A stretch of 64,000 bases of DNA from Pochonia chlamydosporia 170 (Eukaryota > Ascomycota > Sordariomycetes > Hypocreales > Clavicipitaceae), in the NCBI RefSeq assembly GCF_001653235.2, contig NC_035790.1, positions 6,634,001-6,698,000 on the forward strand, read 5' to 3'. The notes under the pieces were generated by a model, which worked only from the letters and a program-made list of their open reading frames with translations, was not told the origin of the DNA and searched no databases. Position numbers and translations under genes: made by a program. This document shows, piece by piece, positions 35,457-46,911 of this stretch. Positions within the stretch are counted from its first letter, which is position 1. Every line of letters begins with the position of its first letter.

Positions 35457-36163
35457 TTTGCTACTGATGGTGGTATGTTAATATCTTGATGATTCTTACG
35501 GATGAGAAAAGCTGGGGGATGATTGAGTAAAAGAGAGAAAGGTAGCAAAAATGAAAAAATGAAGAACGGTCTGGTAGCAAAAACAAAACAGTTTGCGAGC
35601 AAGTGGGCTTGAGTTGCGGCAAGAGAGTCTGGCGGTTTGCGAAGGGACTTGTGGAAGGTTGAAGGTGGAAGGTGGAAGTGACTGAAAAGTGAGCCTGAGG
35701 TGAGAATACTGCGCATACCTTGAAATTACTCTTTATTAAGGCGATTTCGATTGTTCGAATACACAAACGATGAGATTAGGGTCGACTCGAGTGACGAGAG
35801 GCCAAGCAAGTGAATGATCTTGATTCTACACAAGATCAAAACCTAACGATAGGTCAATTGTCTTTCCCAGCGATAGACGGGATCGATCAATCAAGGTTGA
35901 GTGTGCGACGAGGTGAAGCACGTGTCAAGAGCGAAAGTGGTGATACTGAAAATCAGACAAAACCAGTGAGCTAGGAAAGGAAGAAAGAAGATCGGAATTG
36001 GAGAATGGGAGGGTGGGCACTGATATAAGAGTCAATTGGCGTCACCTCATGTAATGTGGTGGATGATGTAGCATCGAACCGTACGCCAACTTCATGCTGC
36101 CGGGCTGGGTCCATCATGGATCCCAGATCAAGTACGGAGCAATGTCAGTGCCAGACAAACCAG

Positions 36164-36181
36164 CCAGACTTGCAAGTCTGG
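36164..36181. repeat. 18-bp perfect palindrome
   Basis: CCAGACTTGCAAGTCTGG equals its own reverse complement. It lies 708 bases upstream of the PIR gene start; a dimeric regulator site is possible but unproven. Confidence 0.7.
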
Positions 36182-36362
36182 ATGGATCCGTCCGTCTCCA
36201 AAATTATGGACATGTGTTAGCGCCAAGTAGATGCAAGGCCCCCGTGTCGGATGTGACTCGGCTCAGTTAGTGGGCAAGGTATTGGACAATCCACAATTCG
36301 GAGGTTGGCACGATGGGTGGCATTTCTGATGTCAGTGGTCTTGACTCTCAAGTGATGGCGAA

Positions 36363-36406
36363 CTGGGTCAGCCAACAAATGCCTGCAAAGGACGTGGCTG
36401 ACCCAG
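36363..36406. repeat. 12-bp inverted repeat with 20-base loop
   Basis: CTGGGTCAGCCA at 36363-36374 and TGGCTGACCCAG at 36395-36406 form a perfect 12-bp stem. It sits in the gene-free region, about 200 bases from the 18-bp palindrome. Confidence 0.7.
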
Positions 36407-39400
36407 CTTTGCCGTCCCAGCATTGTTCAATTTTGAGACATTGGCTTCTATCTGCCCGGTATCCAGTTTGTCTGGGTTCGGGTCGTTCTACAGTGCCTCA
36501 AAAGACATACTTCATGTTGTCACGTAAACTATCGCCTCATCCATATAATAGGAACGTCACCAATACGTGATGCTGGAAATGACCGGTAAACACTTTGCTA
36601 GATACACCCAAAAGCACAGGCACGAGGCTACAAACAAAGATGGAAAGGTCCTGCCACTCGCAAAAGCTAGCCTTGCCAGTCTATCCGATGACACATAGGA
36701 CGTCCCATTTTGGTGATGTTGGCACATGAGCGTTCAAGCCCAACCACCCTAGCAACGCTGGCTTGCCATGATTGCCTACTCCGTATGCAGGATACTATTT
36801 TGCTGGTCTTCCCGGGCGTCTAACTGTTCCTTCCCAATGAACCAAATGATCTCTGTTGCCGGGGAACATGTAGTTTGTGCCTTCAAGAAGCATCAAGCTT
36901 GGCTGGAAAGTCGTTTCGGGGAGGGTGGGAAAGCAACCGGGTCCTCGGTTGAATGTGAAGGCTGGCAGGGGTGGCTTGATTGATGGAGGATGGCTTGAAT
37001 ACAGTACAGCTTAGCAAGGTTGGCAACAATCGTGCTCGTGGCGGATCACTGGGAATGTCTCAGTAACCATGCAAGCCGAAGAAAGTGTCTGGTGTGGGAC
37101 AGTGGGTAACAGTGGGCGGCCATGGATGCGCTGGAACTTGTTACCAGCCTCATCGACGTGTTGCTCTCTCTCTGGAATTGTTCATACGCCGCGGCTGTTG
37201 CTGCATTTCACCTCTCGGACCGCGATTTTTTCGCGATTAGGTTCCATTCAGAACCCAATATCAGGTAGCTGGGGAAGTGTGAGAGCCCAGCCGATAAGGG
37301 TATGTAGACAATTGCACTATCCCTGCCTGACCAGCCCTTTCTTGTCCACTCATGCTTGACAGACAGGTATCAGCACTTGCTACCAAATGGTTTTGTTGGT
37401 GGGGGAGGTAAATGTACTTGACCCTTTGGGCTGGTCGTGGGATGGTAACCATTTTTCGCCTACAACTTCGTTGCCTGCGCCTTGCTCCGTGCGTACTTTA
37501 TGTATTACTCCATCTTTCGCTGGCTTTGCTCCGTCAGATTTTGTGACAATTCAGAGAGGTCGTCGAAGCAAAGGCTCCGAAAGGGCATGGCGTGCATGGC
37601 CCCTGGTCACGTCCGGCAAGCCGAAACGAAGCTAAACGCATTTCATCATGAAGTGGAAGTGCGGGGCGACGACGCCTTGGCCTTGGACAGGGGACTGGGC
37701 CATCAGCCATGGGCACGATCGCCGAGAGAACTCGATGTCCCGTAATTGCTGCGGAGACTTGGCCGGTAGTTTGAACAGTAACGGTCAACAGCAGTTCGAA
37801 ATTGGCATCAAAAGACGGCCATTTAGACAATCTCGAAACAATCTGGCAGTCTAAAAGAGGGTATCTCGTATCACGATGTGGTTGACGGCGCCAACTTATT
37901 TGTTGAATCGAAAAACAACCAGTCGAAAAGGGTGGCAGTGTTTGCGCCAATGATCGTCACTGTCACGTCGCATTTACAAAGTGGTTGGCTCTGTCGACTG
38001 GCCGACTCTGGCATGAGAGGAACCGACGGCACAGGTATCCTGGCGCAAAGATGGCCAGCCATGCCGATGGAGGATGGATGGGCGGGTGATGAAGTCATTG
38101 AGAGTGATTGTGCCAATTAGCCAGTGTCGAGTACGAGGTGATAGTGCGTTAAAAAGACGCTAGGTCCGTCGGGCAGGATCCGTAAACAGCAGTCAGCACA
38201 GAAACAGCTCAAGCGGGAAGAGGAACATTGGGGGAAGGTCGTCAGATGGTTGCACAGCATCGAGATAAGTGGGAGGGAACATGGTTGATGGTCAACAATG
38301 CTCGATGAGACGGTCTCTGAAAAGATGTGAGGGGACAACTTTGTGGCCGATCGATGCTGTGAGGCAGTGGGGGCAGGAGCCACCGGGTGGGGAGATCGCC
38401 AAGCTGGAAACGCCAAGAAGAAGAAGGAGCAGGAGCTACAGCCAGTCTGGTGGGCTTGACATTTTTGGCCCGTCCAGTGGCTGCGTCGTTCGGACCGGAC
38501 AGCTCGACGAAATGGACTGGTCAATGGCCGTTGCTAGCGTCAAGTCAGGCTCATGTTCGTTGAGACTCAACCGGCGGAAGCAAGCACGAGGCGTTAGCTG
38601 CAACTGTGCAAGCCCAAGCTGCTAACCGCTAGTGCTAACCCCCAATTGAAAGTTCAATGGCTCCAGCGCTTGGCCGCCCCTGTGGAAATGGAGCTTGTTC
38701 CTTCAATGTTTGCCTCCCCCTGGCCGGTTCTGACCCAAAACAGCCTAGTGGCAGAAGTGTGTGTGGATTTATGCACCGTCATTCAACTCTTCCAAGGAAA
38801 GCAACCAAACTTGAACCACACTCAAACTCCCGTTGATGCCGTTTTATCATGGTGTGTGCCATCTTCTCCAATAACTACTCCAACAATCGATGCAGCCAGT
38901 CTGCCAGTCTCCCCGTCCGCAGAGATGCAGTGTGTGTGCTGCTCCCCTCGCCGTCGCCTGGTTGCTAGGTAACTACCACGACCTGCCATCAATAATTGAG
39001 GTGGTTGAATAACTATCCCATGGTTGAATGCAAATGCATGAAGTGGCGGGAAAATGCATCATGGCTCTTACTCAGACCGACCAGATGACAGCCTTGACAG
39101 CAATTGACTGTCCAACGCAGACTTTTTCTCAGAATCGCATTCGAATTGGCCGTCTACTGCACCCTGCATACCATCTCACGCGAGGCGATTGACTTTGTCC
39201 CTAGCTTGTTCCTGGTTCTAGGCTATTGGACACACACCATCTCCATTCTGCTCACAAAGCTGGAGAGGAGAGCTTCGTCAAAATTCCTTCCCGACAGGAT
39301 CCTCCTCGCTGATTTTTGACATCCGTCGTGGAGTTTGCGTCGTACGCGTGTCTCACAGTACTAATGTTTTTCAACACGGTTTCCTCAATGGGCTGATTAG

Positions 39401-40197
39401 TCAATCCGTTGTGGTTGTCTTGAGCTCGTTTGGGTCGTGGCTTGTGCGGCGGATCCGACCTTTTGCTCAGATAGCGACCACGGAAAGATAGCTCCAAAGT
39501 CAAAATGGTGAGGTAGACATGCCATGCTGATTTTTGGAGACGATATACGAGCATGTCCCAGAATTTTCTGCAGGGGTCTGAACCATCCTCAATGAGTGTC
39601 GAAACTTCGGGTCTGAATAGCTGCTCATCGTGTGGTGGAATGTCTCATCGAGGCGAAATCATACAGTCATTCCATACGAGTTAGTGAAGATGAGGCTCAG
39701 GTAGCTCAGCTACTTCCTTTAAGCTTCTGTCAAACACAACTGATATGGATTATTTTGCCTTGGTTTCACGACATGTTGTGGGAGCTTCATTCTCCTAGCA
39801 ATCTGCCTTCTATACGTCCGCTTCTGCGAACAGACAAAACTGGATATACTCTCCACAAATGGCTTCAACCAGGGACCAACCTAGTAACTTGGTTGCTTGG
39901 CTGCTACGGATCTTGTATTCCGACTGCGGCTTTTCACGAAAATACTTGATGAGTTCGCAGCGCAATCGAGGAGCCGTGGAGGCGTGGGTACTCTGTGGAA
40001 CGATAGATGGGGAGCAAAATCAAGGTTGCGCAAGACTGGTTACATGCCGCATCTTACGATCTATCTATCAATCATACATGTCATCCCGGACTCATGCTTG
40101 AGTAACCCTCGTACCTCGAGGCATGGTGAGGGATATTCGCCGGCCTTTTGAGTAATTGGCCCTCTCTACAGTGCACACACTTTGACACCAGACCACA

Positions 40198-40227
40198 AGA
40201 CTGCAACATGACTGCAACAAGACTGCA
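40198..40227. repeat. Short tandem repeat, three copies of an 11-base unit
   Basis: Three near-identical copies containing GACTGCAA at a spacing of 10 to 11 bases. No function evident. Confidence 0.6.
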
Positions 40228-41975
40228 AATGTCCGGGGGCCATTACCTGGAGCCAGTGCCAACCTTTGGAGTTGTGATCGCCCGATGGCCAACATTGAAC
40301 CTGGCCAGCTCCACGTCCCTCTCATCGAGCCAAGTCGTCAACGTGTGAAATCATGATTGCACTCAGTCAGTCCTTGACACAGGTACAATAATCTATTCCT
40401 TGTTTTCATGACCATTTCAACATGCCTGGTGTGTCCCTGCACACTTTCCAACGTTTGGCGCCCTTTATGCACTGCAGTCGTCAATAGTTCAGTCGCACTC
40501 ATTCAATCCATGGACGGATGGTATTTCTTGATTAAGCGTCACATCCCAATATACCAAAGTCTTACCACCAATCAACATCCCAACCATTCGTCTTCCCCAT
40601 GCTCACCCGAGGTTTGAGGTTGCACAAGCTCATCTGCCCCTTGCAGCAACCCAAACACCTTGGACGCAGGCTGGCAGGCTGGCATCTGGATGGAAGCACA
40701 GAATCGGCCCGCAGATTTTCCCTTGCCAATTTCCATGAACAACGAAATCCATGCTTCTCCGGACGGGTAGGAGATTCAACCGCATGATGGCTAAATGCAT
40801 CCTTGACCTGGATAGAGATGAACAGTCTGCCCCGGACGTTGGAGAGAACTGATCATCGTGCGTAAACTCGAAGCGGCCGCTCGTAAATTATGCTCCGGGG
40901 CTTGGTTTGAACGAGCTGCACATCGATGCCCAACGTGGATTTGTTTTGCTGTGATCCGTGCTCACCTTGCGACAGTCAGATTCGACGGAGACTGAACACA
41001 TGTCGATCACAAGGCCTGGTTGGTGGTGATGTTTACCGACCCGTGGCCAGGCTTTATTTGTAGTTGAATGGACAATGCACTATTCGGCTCTGGCAATTGC
41101 CCGATTTTTGCCTGACGAATCAGTGCGCAGTACATGTAGGAGGAGATGTCGGTAGTTTGCTGTCTGGTTGGCTTCAATGTTCGTGCATTGGGAGACTGCT
41201 CAGGCCACGGTGCATATATGTAGCTGCACCAGTTCAGACTGACACACTGTCAAAGAATGATCTGGCGTCGGGATAAAAATACGAGCGGCTATCAATGATA
41301 GTGTTATGACACAAGGCTAGGGATGTCAATGAGCTTGCCTGCCGTCTATCCGTGCATATCACTACTGCAACCTAATGCTCCTCAGCTAGATTATCCTCAG
41401 CTAGATCACGATACGACGATGGTCAAGGACGTTGTAAGGTGGGTAGCTTGCCAAACTTGCATTGCACGCAATAGAATCCACCTGCTAGCGACGGTTATCG
41501 CATGGTGAGTTCTTAAATAATGGCGTCATAGTATTGAGGACCTGGTGACAGATCTGCATTCCATTACGCGAAGTAACATCATGTTGACGAGAGCACTTGG
41601 CAACTAGCGTGTCGGAAGACATAATGTCATTTTACATGGCGAATGCTATAGGGTAGCCGTGAGAATAATGCTGGACTTGGACTACATCACGGTTCCCAAA
41701 TACATCACTAGCATTGCTGGTGTGATAAGTTTTGAGAGATTGTGCGCTTAGTTTTACCTGAACTCGAATTTCACTCAAAGAGATATGAAATATTCAAACA
41801 TTGTTGTTAGCTTCAACACACCTCCCACCAGATATCGACTTCCGTAACACCAGGCATACGATTACAGAAGATAGTATTGAACATTACATCATTTTCCATA
41901 ATACCACTAACCAATCTGTCCATACAAATCCCCTTTCACATATAACCAACACAAAGCCTAACAAAACCCAGCACC

Positions 41976-43442
41976 CTAGAAAAACGCTATCGTACGAATC
42001 TCCACGCTCTCCCGATACGGCGCATCCGGCTTCGACGTCGGATCCTCAAACGCAGAATGTCCCACAAACCTCGCCCGACTCTCATCCGACTCATACGTCT
42101 TGAGTATAATGCAGTGATTCTCATCCATATCCGGGAAATACACCCACCGATGCTCGGGCGAGTAGCGCATCACATAATTCTCCCCCGTGCGATCACGATA
42201 GCGCAAAAACAACTTGAAAAAGTCCTCCTTGGGCGAAGACGTAATGTCACACATTGCCAACGGCATCTCCTCCACCTTGGCGAGCGGCTTCCAGACATTC
42301 AGAAACGCCACTCGTCGGGAGAGAAGGTCGTCCGCCTCATCGCCCAGCAGTTGACGCACGCGAAGGGGCCCGGATTCACTCGTGTAGTCGCAGTGGACTA
42401 ATCTTACAGGTGCACGCTGCGACGTCTGAGACTCGTCGGTCAGTTTCTTCGCCTCGTTCACTTTTGTGCGGATCGTGTGGTCGAAGACAAGGACGCGCGC
42501 GGCGCCAACTGTATTTTTAACAAACTCGGCGACCTCTGGGTAGAACTTCTCCTTGACGAGCGTCTCGTCCTGCCACTTGTCCCTTGGGTACGTGCTCTTG
42601 AACTCGTGTAATGAAAACCCGTGCTTGTCCTCTGAATACTCCCCCTTCCTGTCCCACCCATCGTGTATGGACACCTCTTGGGCGTCGTCCCCTGGGTGGT
42701 GGGCGTCTGCCGCTCGCTCATCTTCATAGAAGTACACTTCAGTTGATCTGTCGTCGCTGTACTTGGTGTAATTGAGAGTGGCGCGAACGTACCTGTCGCT
42801 GTCTAGTCCAAAGACCTTGTTTACGTAGGCTTGACTAGACTGCCAGGCAGGAATCTTTTCAATGTCGCCGATCCATCGCTGGATGTTGGGCACTTTGTCC
42901 AGCGGCAGTTTTTGGATTTGGTATAGATGCATTGGCGCCATGATGGCAAAGTCAGCAATGGTGATGTCGTCGCCAACGACGTACTTTGTCTTGCCGAGCT
43001 GGTCGTTTAGCACGTTGGCTAGTTTAAGCCAGTTGGGCTCTTCTGCCGCGAGCGTCTCCTGGTCTGGCGCCATGGAAGAGATGCCCTTGAGGATGTTCTC
43101 TACCAGGTAGACGTAGTTGCTCCTGAACCAGCCGGATGCTTCCCAGTGTAGCCAGCAGTTGACGAGGGCGCGCTGCTTGGGATCCGTGGGATAGGCGCTG
43201 CTGCCACCATTCTTATCTGCCGCGTACTGCATGATGGCGTTGGACTGGGTGATGGCGACTCCATCGTCTGTTGCTGATGGCAGCGTGGCATTGGGGTTGA
43301 TCTTTGCGTATTCTGCCGTCTTGTGCTCTCCCTTCATGTAGTCTGTGTGCTTGATCTCGTACGGCGTGCCCATGTAATCCAGGGCGGCAACGACCTTGTG
43401 GCAGTTGACCGAGGCCGGGTCAATATAGAGTTGGAGAACCAT
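41976..43442 (-). CDS. Fusion of glutathione S-transferase and CmcJ/AsaB-like oxidoreductase module
   Basis: One uninterrupted frame of 488 residues. Residues 1-80 form a GST N-terminal thioredoxin-like domain (LYIDPASVNCHKVVAALDYM, with QSNAI at 66-70). Residues about 85-210 form the GST C-terminal helical domain (DDITIADFAIMAP). From about 218 to the end is a module of the 7-alpha-cephem-methoxylase P8-chain/AsaB/GA4-desaturase-related family: VFDHTIR at 319-325, PVRLVHCDYT, FLNVWKP, HRWVYFPDMDENH, GHSAFEDP, and the usual ending RESVEIRTIAFF. H350-x-D352 and H461 are candidate iron ligands. Members oxidise secondary metabolites. The fusion suggests glutathione conjugation or isomerisation coupled to oxidation; this is inference. 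Divergent from the aldehyde dehydrogenase gene. Confidence 0.9.
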   Translation of the reverse strand: MVLQLYIDPASVNCHKVVAALDYMGTPYEIKHTDYMKGEHKTAEYAKINPNATLPSATDDGVAITQSNAIMQYAADKNGGSSAYPTDPKQRALVNCWLHWEASGWFRSNYVYLVENILKGISSMAPDQETLAAEEPNWLKLANVLNDQLGKTKYVVGDDITIADFAIMAPMHLYQIQKLPLDKVPNIQRWIGDIEKIPAWQSSQAYVNKVFGLDSDRYVRATLNYTKYSDDRSTEVYFYEDERAADAHHPGDDAQEVSIHDGWDRKGEYSEDKHGFSLHEFKSTYPRDKWQDETLVKEKFYPEVAEFVKNTVGAARVLVFDHTIRTKVNEAKKLTDESQTSQRAPVRLVHCDYTSESGPLRVRQLLGDEADDLLSRRVAFLNVWKPLAKVEEMPLAMCDITSSPKEDFFKLFLRYRDRTGENYVMRYSPEHRWVYFPDMDENHCIILKTYESDESRARFVGHSAFEDPTSKPDAPYRESVEIRTIAFF

Positions 43443-44249
43443 GGTTAAGAATTGGAAAGGCTCAGGTATGTGTTTGTGAGGATGTTGATTGAGGTAAACT
43501 GGGCGGAACGACGGAAAGGTACAGCGGTTTGGTCAGTCTTGTGTAGTATTTATGTTTTCGTGACTCTTGGTTTCTGCTAGGACCGACCAATTGTGCCAAA
43601 TGCTCAAGACTAGCCAAGTCGTCTGGCAAGTGACACGTCTCTCGTTAATGGGTCTCCAGTTTTGAAGAAGGATTAGCTTGTGTGTGCATAAACTTCTTGA
43701 GAAACTGACGACATTGTCATCCGAGGCAAAGCTCCCCCTCACCTAGCTTTGCTCGAACCCCTCTTTATAAAACGGCCAAAGACCTTCATCCTGGTAAAAT
43801 ACGTAACGGCACCTGGGGCAAGCTAGCCTAAATAGCTACTATCACCGATGTTTGAAAATCTAAGCTGGAAGTGAAATTATCACCGAACCTTGCCGTTGAT
43901 CGACCCACCATCCCGCATGAAAGGAATCAAAATGGTTGCAAGGGGGTATGCTATCTGTCCATCAACAGCTACTTACAGTATTTTGGTCCTGGAAAGCAAT
44001 GAGTTTGAATCTAGCATGGTTATGAGACTATACAACCAGTTCCCCGCATTGATTTATATTCCAAATAAGGATAAAGTCTTAACGCCGAAACAGTGTGCCA
44101 GGTGACATCTGTATCAACAGGTCTCGAAGTAAAAGTAAATACACGTTAAATAAAACGAAAAGCTCGTTAATACACCACTATCACTTAGATTACACCAAAT
44201 ACCTCTGTCACACTTTCCAACTTGAAACCCTCACACATTATACCGCAAA
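43443..44249. promoter_or_regulatory. Divergent promoter region, GST-fusion / aldehyde dehydrogenase
   Basis: 807 bases between two head-to-head starts. A TTTATAAA element sits near 43765. The arrangement suggests shared regulation; no specific operator was identified. Confidence 0.4.
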
Positions 44250-45641
44250 ATGAGTCCCCCAGCACAGCAAGAAGACGTCTACCAGACAGTCAACCCAACC
44301 ACGGCAGAGATTCAAAAGTCCTTCCCCTACACATCCGACTCAGAAGTCTCAAATGCCATTGAAACTGCCCAAAAATGCTACGACAACACCTGGCGCCAGT
44401 CCAGCATCGCGGACCGCGCCAAGGTTGTCTCCCGTGCCGCGGCTCTCCTCAAGGAAAACCTGGAGATGCACGCACAGTTCATCACTCTTGAAATGGGAAA
44501 ACACATTGACCAAGCTCGCTGGGAGGTGTCAGTTTCCAGTGACATCCTGCAATACTACGCTGAAAACGCAGAGTCCTTCCTAAAGCCGTACACTATACCC
44601 AAAGAGAAGGCCACTGTCTACTCTGAGCCCGTCGGTGTCATTCTTGCCATTGAGCCATGGAACTACCCTTATTATCAACTCGCTCGAGTGGCTGGTCCGC
44701 AACTCATGGCCGGGAATGTACTTCTCCTGAAGCCAGCACCTAGTACGCCGCAGTGTGCGCTCGCCTTTGCAAAGGCTTTTGAGGATGCTGGTGCGCCAAA
44801 GGGCGCTTACACCAATATCTTCTCTACTATTGCTCAAGTTAATACCTTGATTGATGACTTTCGCGTTCGTGGCGTCTGCTTGACAGGCAGTGAGCGGGCC
44901 GGTGCTTCTGTTGCCGAGCGAGCAGGACGCAACTTGAAGAAAGTTGTTCTCGAACTTGGTGGAAGTGACCCGGTGCTAGTTTTGGAAGATGCCGACCTGG
45001 AAGGCTCTCTGAGTCCTTGTATCATGGGTCGTCTACTGGGGATGGGTCAGTCTTGCGCTGCATCTAAGCGTTTCATCATCGTTGGTCAAGAGCGTGGTGA
45101 CGCCTTCGTAAAAGGCTTAACTGCAGGTCTTGCTGGTCTTCAACCAGGTGAACCGACTGAGAGCTCAACTACAATCGGACCCTTGGCCTCGCAGCGCGGA
45201 TTGGATCTCCTGCTAGATCAAATCTCTAAAGCTGTCGAGCACGGCGCAAAGGTAGTCGCCGGAGGGAAACGAATTGCGCGGCCTGGATTCTATGTCGAGC
45301 CCACCATCATCACCAACATCACGCCTGAGAATCCATTATTCCAGCAGGAGACATTTGGCCCCGTGTTTTCCGTGTATACTGTTGCAAGTGAAGCTGAGGC
45401 TATTACCCTTGCTAATGCTACGAAATTTGGCCTCGGAGCCTCCGTGTATAGTGCCGACGAGGAGAGGGCGCTTCGTGTCTCCAAATTGCTTGACTGTGGC
45501 ATGGTTTTCATTAATGCGCCGGCTTGGACGAGTCCTGAAATGCCGTGGGGTGGTGTGAAGAATTCAGGATTTGGGAGAGAGCTTGGTGGTGAGCTGGGAA
45601 TTGCGGAATTTATCAACAAGAAGTTGGTTAGGACGCCGTAG
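44250..45641 (+). CDS. NAD(P)-dependent aldehyde dehydrogenase, succinate-semialdehyde dehydrogenase type
   Basis: A 463-residue, intronless ALDH. The NAD-binding and catalytic motifs are complete: PWNYPYYQ, KPAPSTPQ, CLTGSERAG, LELGGSDP with the general base Glu235, and GQSCAASKR with the catalytic Cys269. The 34-residue Glu-Cys spacing is standard. ETFGPVFSVY and PWGGVKNSGFGRE complete the fold. The short N terminus and GQSC motif fit the short succinate-semialdehyde dehydrogenase-like group, which oxidises aldehydes to acids; the real substrate is unknown. ATG context is CGCAAAATGA. It is head-to-head with the GST fusion and tail-to-tail with the short-chain dehydrogenase gene, which suggests a shared pathway. 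Confidence 0.92.
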   Translation: MSPPAQQEDVYQTVNPTTAEIQKSFPYTSDSEVSNAIETAQKCYDNTWRQSSIADRAKVVSRAAALLKENLEMHAQFITLEMGKHIDQARWEVSVSSDILQYYAENAESFLKPYTIPKEKATVYSEPVGVILAIEPWNYPYYQLARVAGPQLMAGNVLLLKPAPSTPQCALAFAKAFEDAGAPKGAYTNIFSTIAQVNTLIDDFRVRGVCLTGSERAGASVAERAGRNLKKVVLELGGSDPVLVLEDADLEGSLSPCIMGRLLGMGQSCAASKRFIIVGQERGDAFVKGLTAGLAGLQPGEPTESSTTIGPLASQRGLDLLLDQISKAVEHGAKVVAGGKRIARPGFYVEPTIITNITPENPLFQQETFGPVFSVYTVASEAEAITLANATKFGLGASVYSADEERALRVSKLLDCGMVFINAPAWTSPEMPWGGVKNSGFGRELGGELGIAEFINKKLVRTP

Positions 45642-45978
45642 TTGTAGCTTTCTGATTTGTATCTGAGATTATTTTGCTGAAATGTAGCAATTTGCCGGGC
45701 ATTAGAATGGCTTTTGAATGCCCTTTTGTTGACTTTATCCCTTGCTGTTCCCGTTTGACACTTGACACTTGATTGCATGACCAGATTTGGTGTTTCACAG
45801 TATCAAGCTGAATGAGGACAGGACCTCGAACGTGGTACACCTCTGATCAATACCAACAGCGGTCTTTATTTGACACGTTTGATGGCAGTAAAGTGGAAAA
45901 CCAGGCAGGATCGAATATGAATTTGCTACGAATTATCTGACTGATTCCTAGAACTATCGACATGCAAATACAAGCACA
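45642..45978. other. Convergent 3' intergenic region
   Basis: About 340 bases between the convergent aldehyde dehydrogenase and short-chain dehydrogenase genes. Expected 3' UTRs only. Confidence 0.5.
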
Positions 45979-46911
45979 TTATTTACCAAAGTTCTTTCCA
46001 ATCTGATCATACACACTAGCAAACGCGGTCCCAAGGCCCTGAACTGTATGTCCCTTCCCATCTGGACCAGGATCATTCAACTCAGTTACCGGTCGAACTC
46101 GATCAGCACCAACCTCAAGAATGGTACCACCAACATGGTCCTTGTTCGTGATTAAATCTATGATTGTTTCCACCACCTGTTTCGTGGTAACCCACTCGTC
46201 CACATTTTCGTCCACCCACTTCAACTTATCGTCTGTCCAGATTGGCGTCTTGACCAGCCCAGGCGCAACACCATTAACCCGAACATTAATCGTGGGTTCA
46301 AGATGTCCAAGACATCGGATGAACCCAGATATAGCGTGCTTACTAGCCGAGTATAGTGGCGTTGGGAGCAGGGGCAACTGAGCTGCGATAGATGAAAACA
46401 GCACAACCACGCCGTGATTAAGCTTTTGGCGCGTGAAGTAGTCGATGGCTAGCTGTGTTGCACGAACTGGGTGGGTGATATTGATGTCAAAAATCTTAAA
46501 AGACGATGCATTCACTGTGTCGGCTCCTTGGTTGAGGTCCCAAAAGTTGGAGTATCCCTGACATTGTTGGTTAGGAGCTTAGGATACATTCATCATGCCG
46601 CACCGGGGTGAACTAACGGGTGGCTCAAATATTCCTGCAGCTGGAAAGACCATGTCTAGGTGGCCAAACTTCTTGACTGCGTGGTCAAAAGAGTTTTGAA
46701 GCTGCGTCCAATTGGTTACGTCCGTTTCGATAAACGAAGCGCTTGCTCCATCGTTGCTCGTCTTGACGAGCTGCTCAGCTTCCGACCCAAGTTTGAGGTC
46801 GGCAATCACCACGCTGCATCCTTCCTGTAGAAGTCTCCGAGACAGCTCGAGCCCAATTCCTGATGCTCCTCCGGTGATCAAAGCTGTCTTACCGCGAATT
46901 TCGAGCGCCAT
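45979..46911 (-). CDS. Short-chain dehydrogenase/reductase, 15-hydroxyprostaglandin dehydrogenase-like
   Basis: Exons 46911-46618 and 46557-45979 (60-nt intron, phase 0) give 290 residues. TGGASGIG lies at 13-20, the cofactor-selecting acidic residue in IADLK follows, and the catalytic set is Ser153/154, Y167 and K171 in YSASK. The Asp of IADLK after beta-2 favours NAD(H). The closest recognisable type is the fungal 15-hydroxyprostaglandin dehydrogenase-like group of alcohol oxidising SDRs. Substrate unknown. Its place between the aldehyde dehydrogenase and a Zn2Cys6 regulator supports alcohol-to-aldehyde-to-acid oxidation as a joint job, as inference. Confidence 0.88.

Larger units (their letters stand above)
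35457..41975. other. 6.5-kb gene-free region upstream of the PIR gene
   Basis: Both strands were read for spliced genes, tRNA, 5S rRNA and transposon remnants. Open frames reach 138 codons (37950-37534, minus) but none has recognisable motifs. Base composition is moderate, not strongly AT-rich, so it does not look like repeat-induced mutation debris. Structured elements include an 18-bp perfect palindrome at 36164-36181, a 12-bp inverted repeat at 36363-36406 and a short tandem repeat near 40199. It may hold a long regulatory region or a non-coding transcript. Confidence 0.45.

Noticed and set aside
37534..38524. Two minus-strand frames of 138 and 135 codons in the 6.5-kb gap
   Set aside because: No motif, signal peptide or splice pattern; kept only as part of the gap description.
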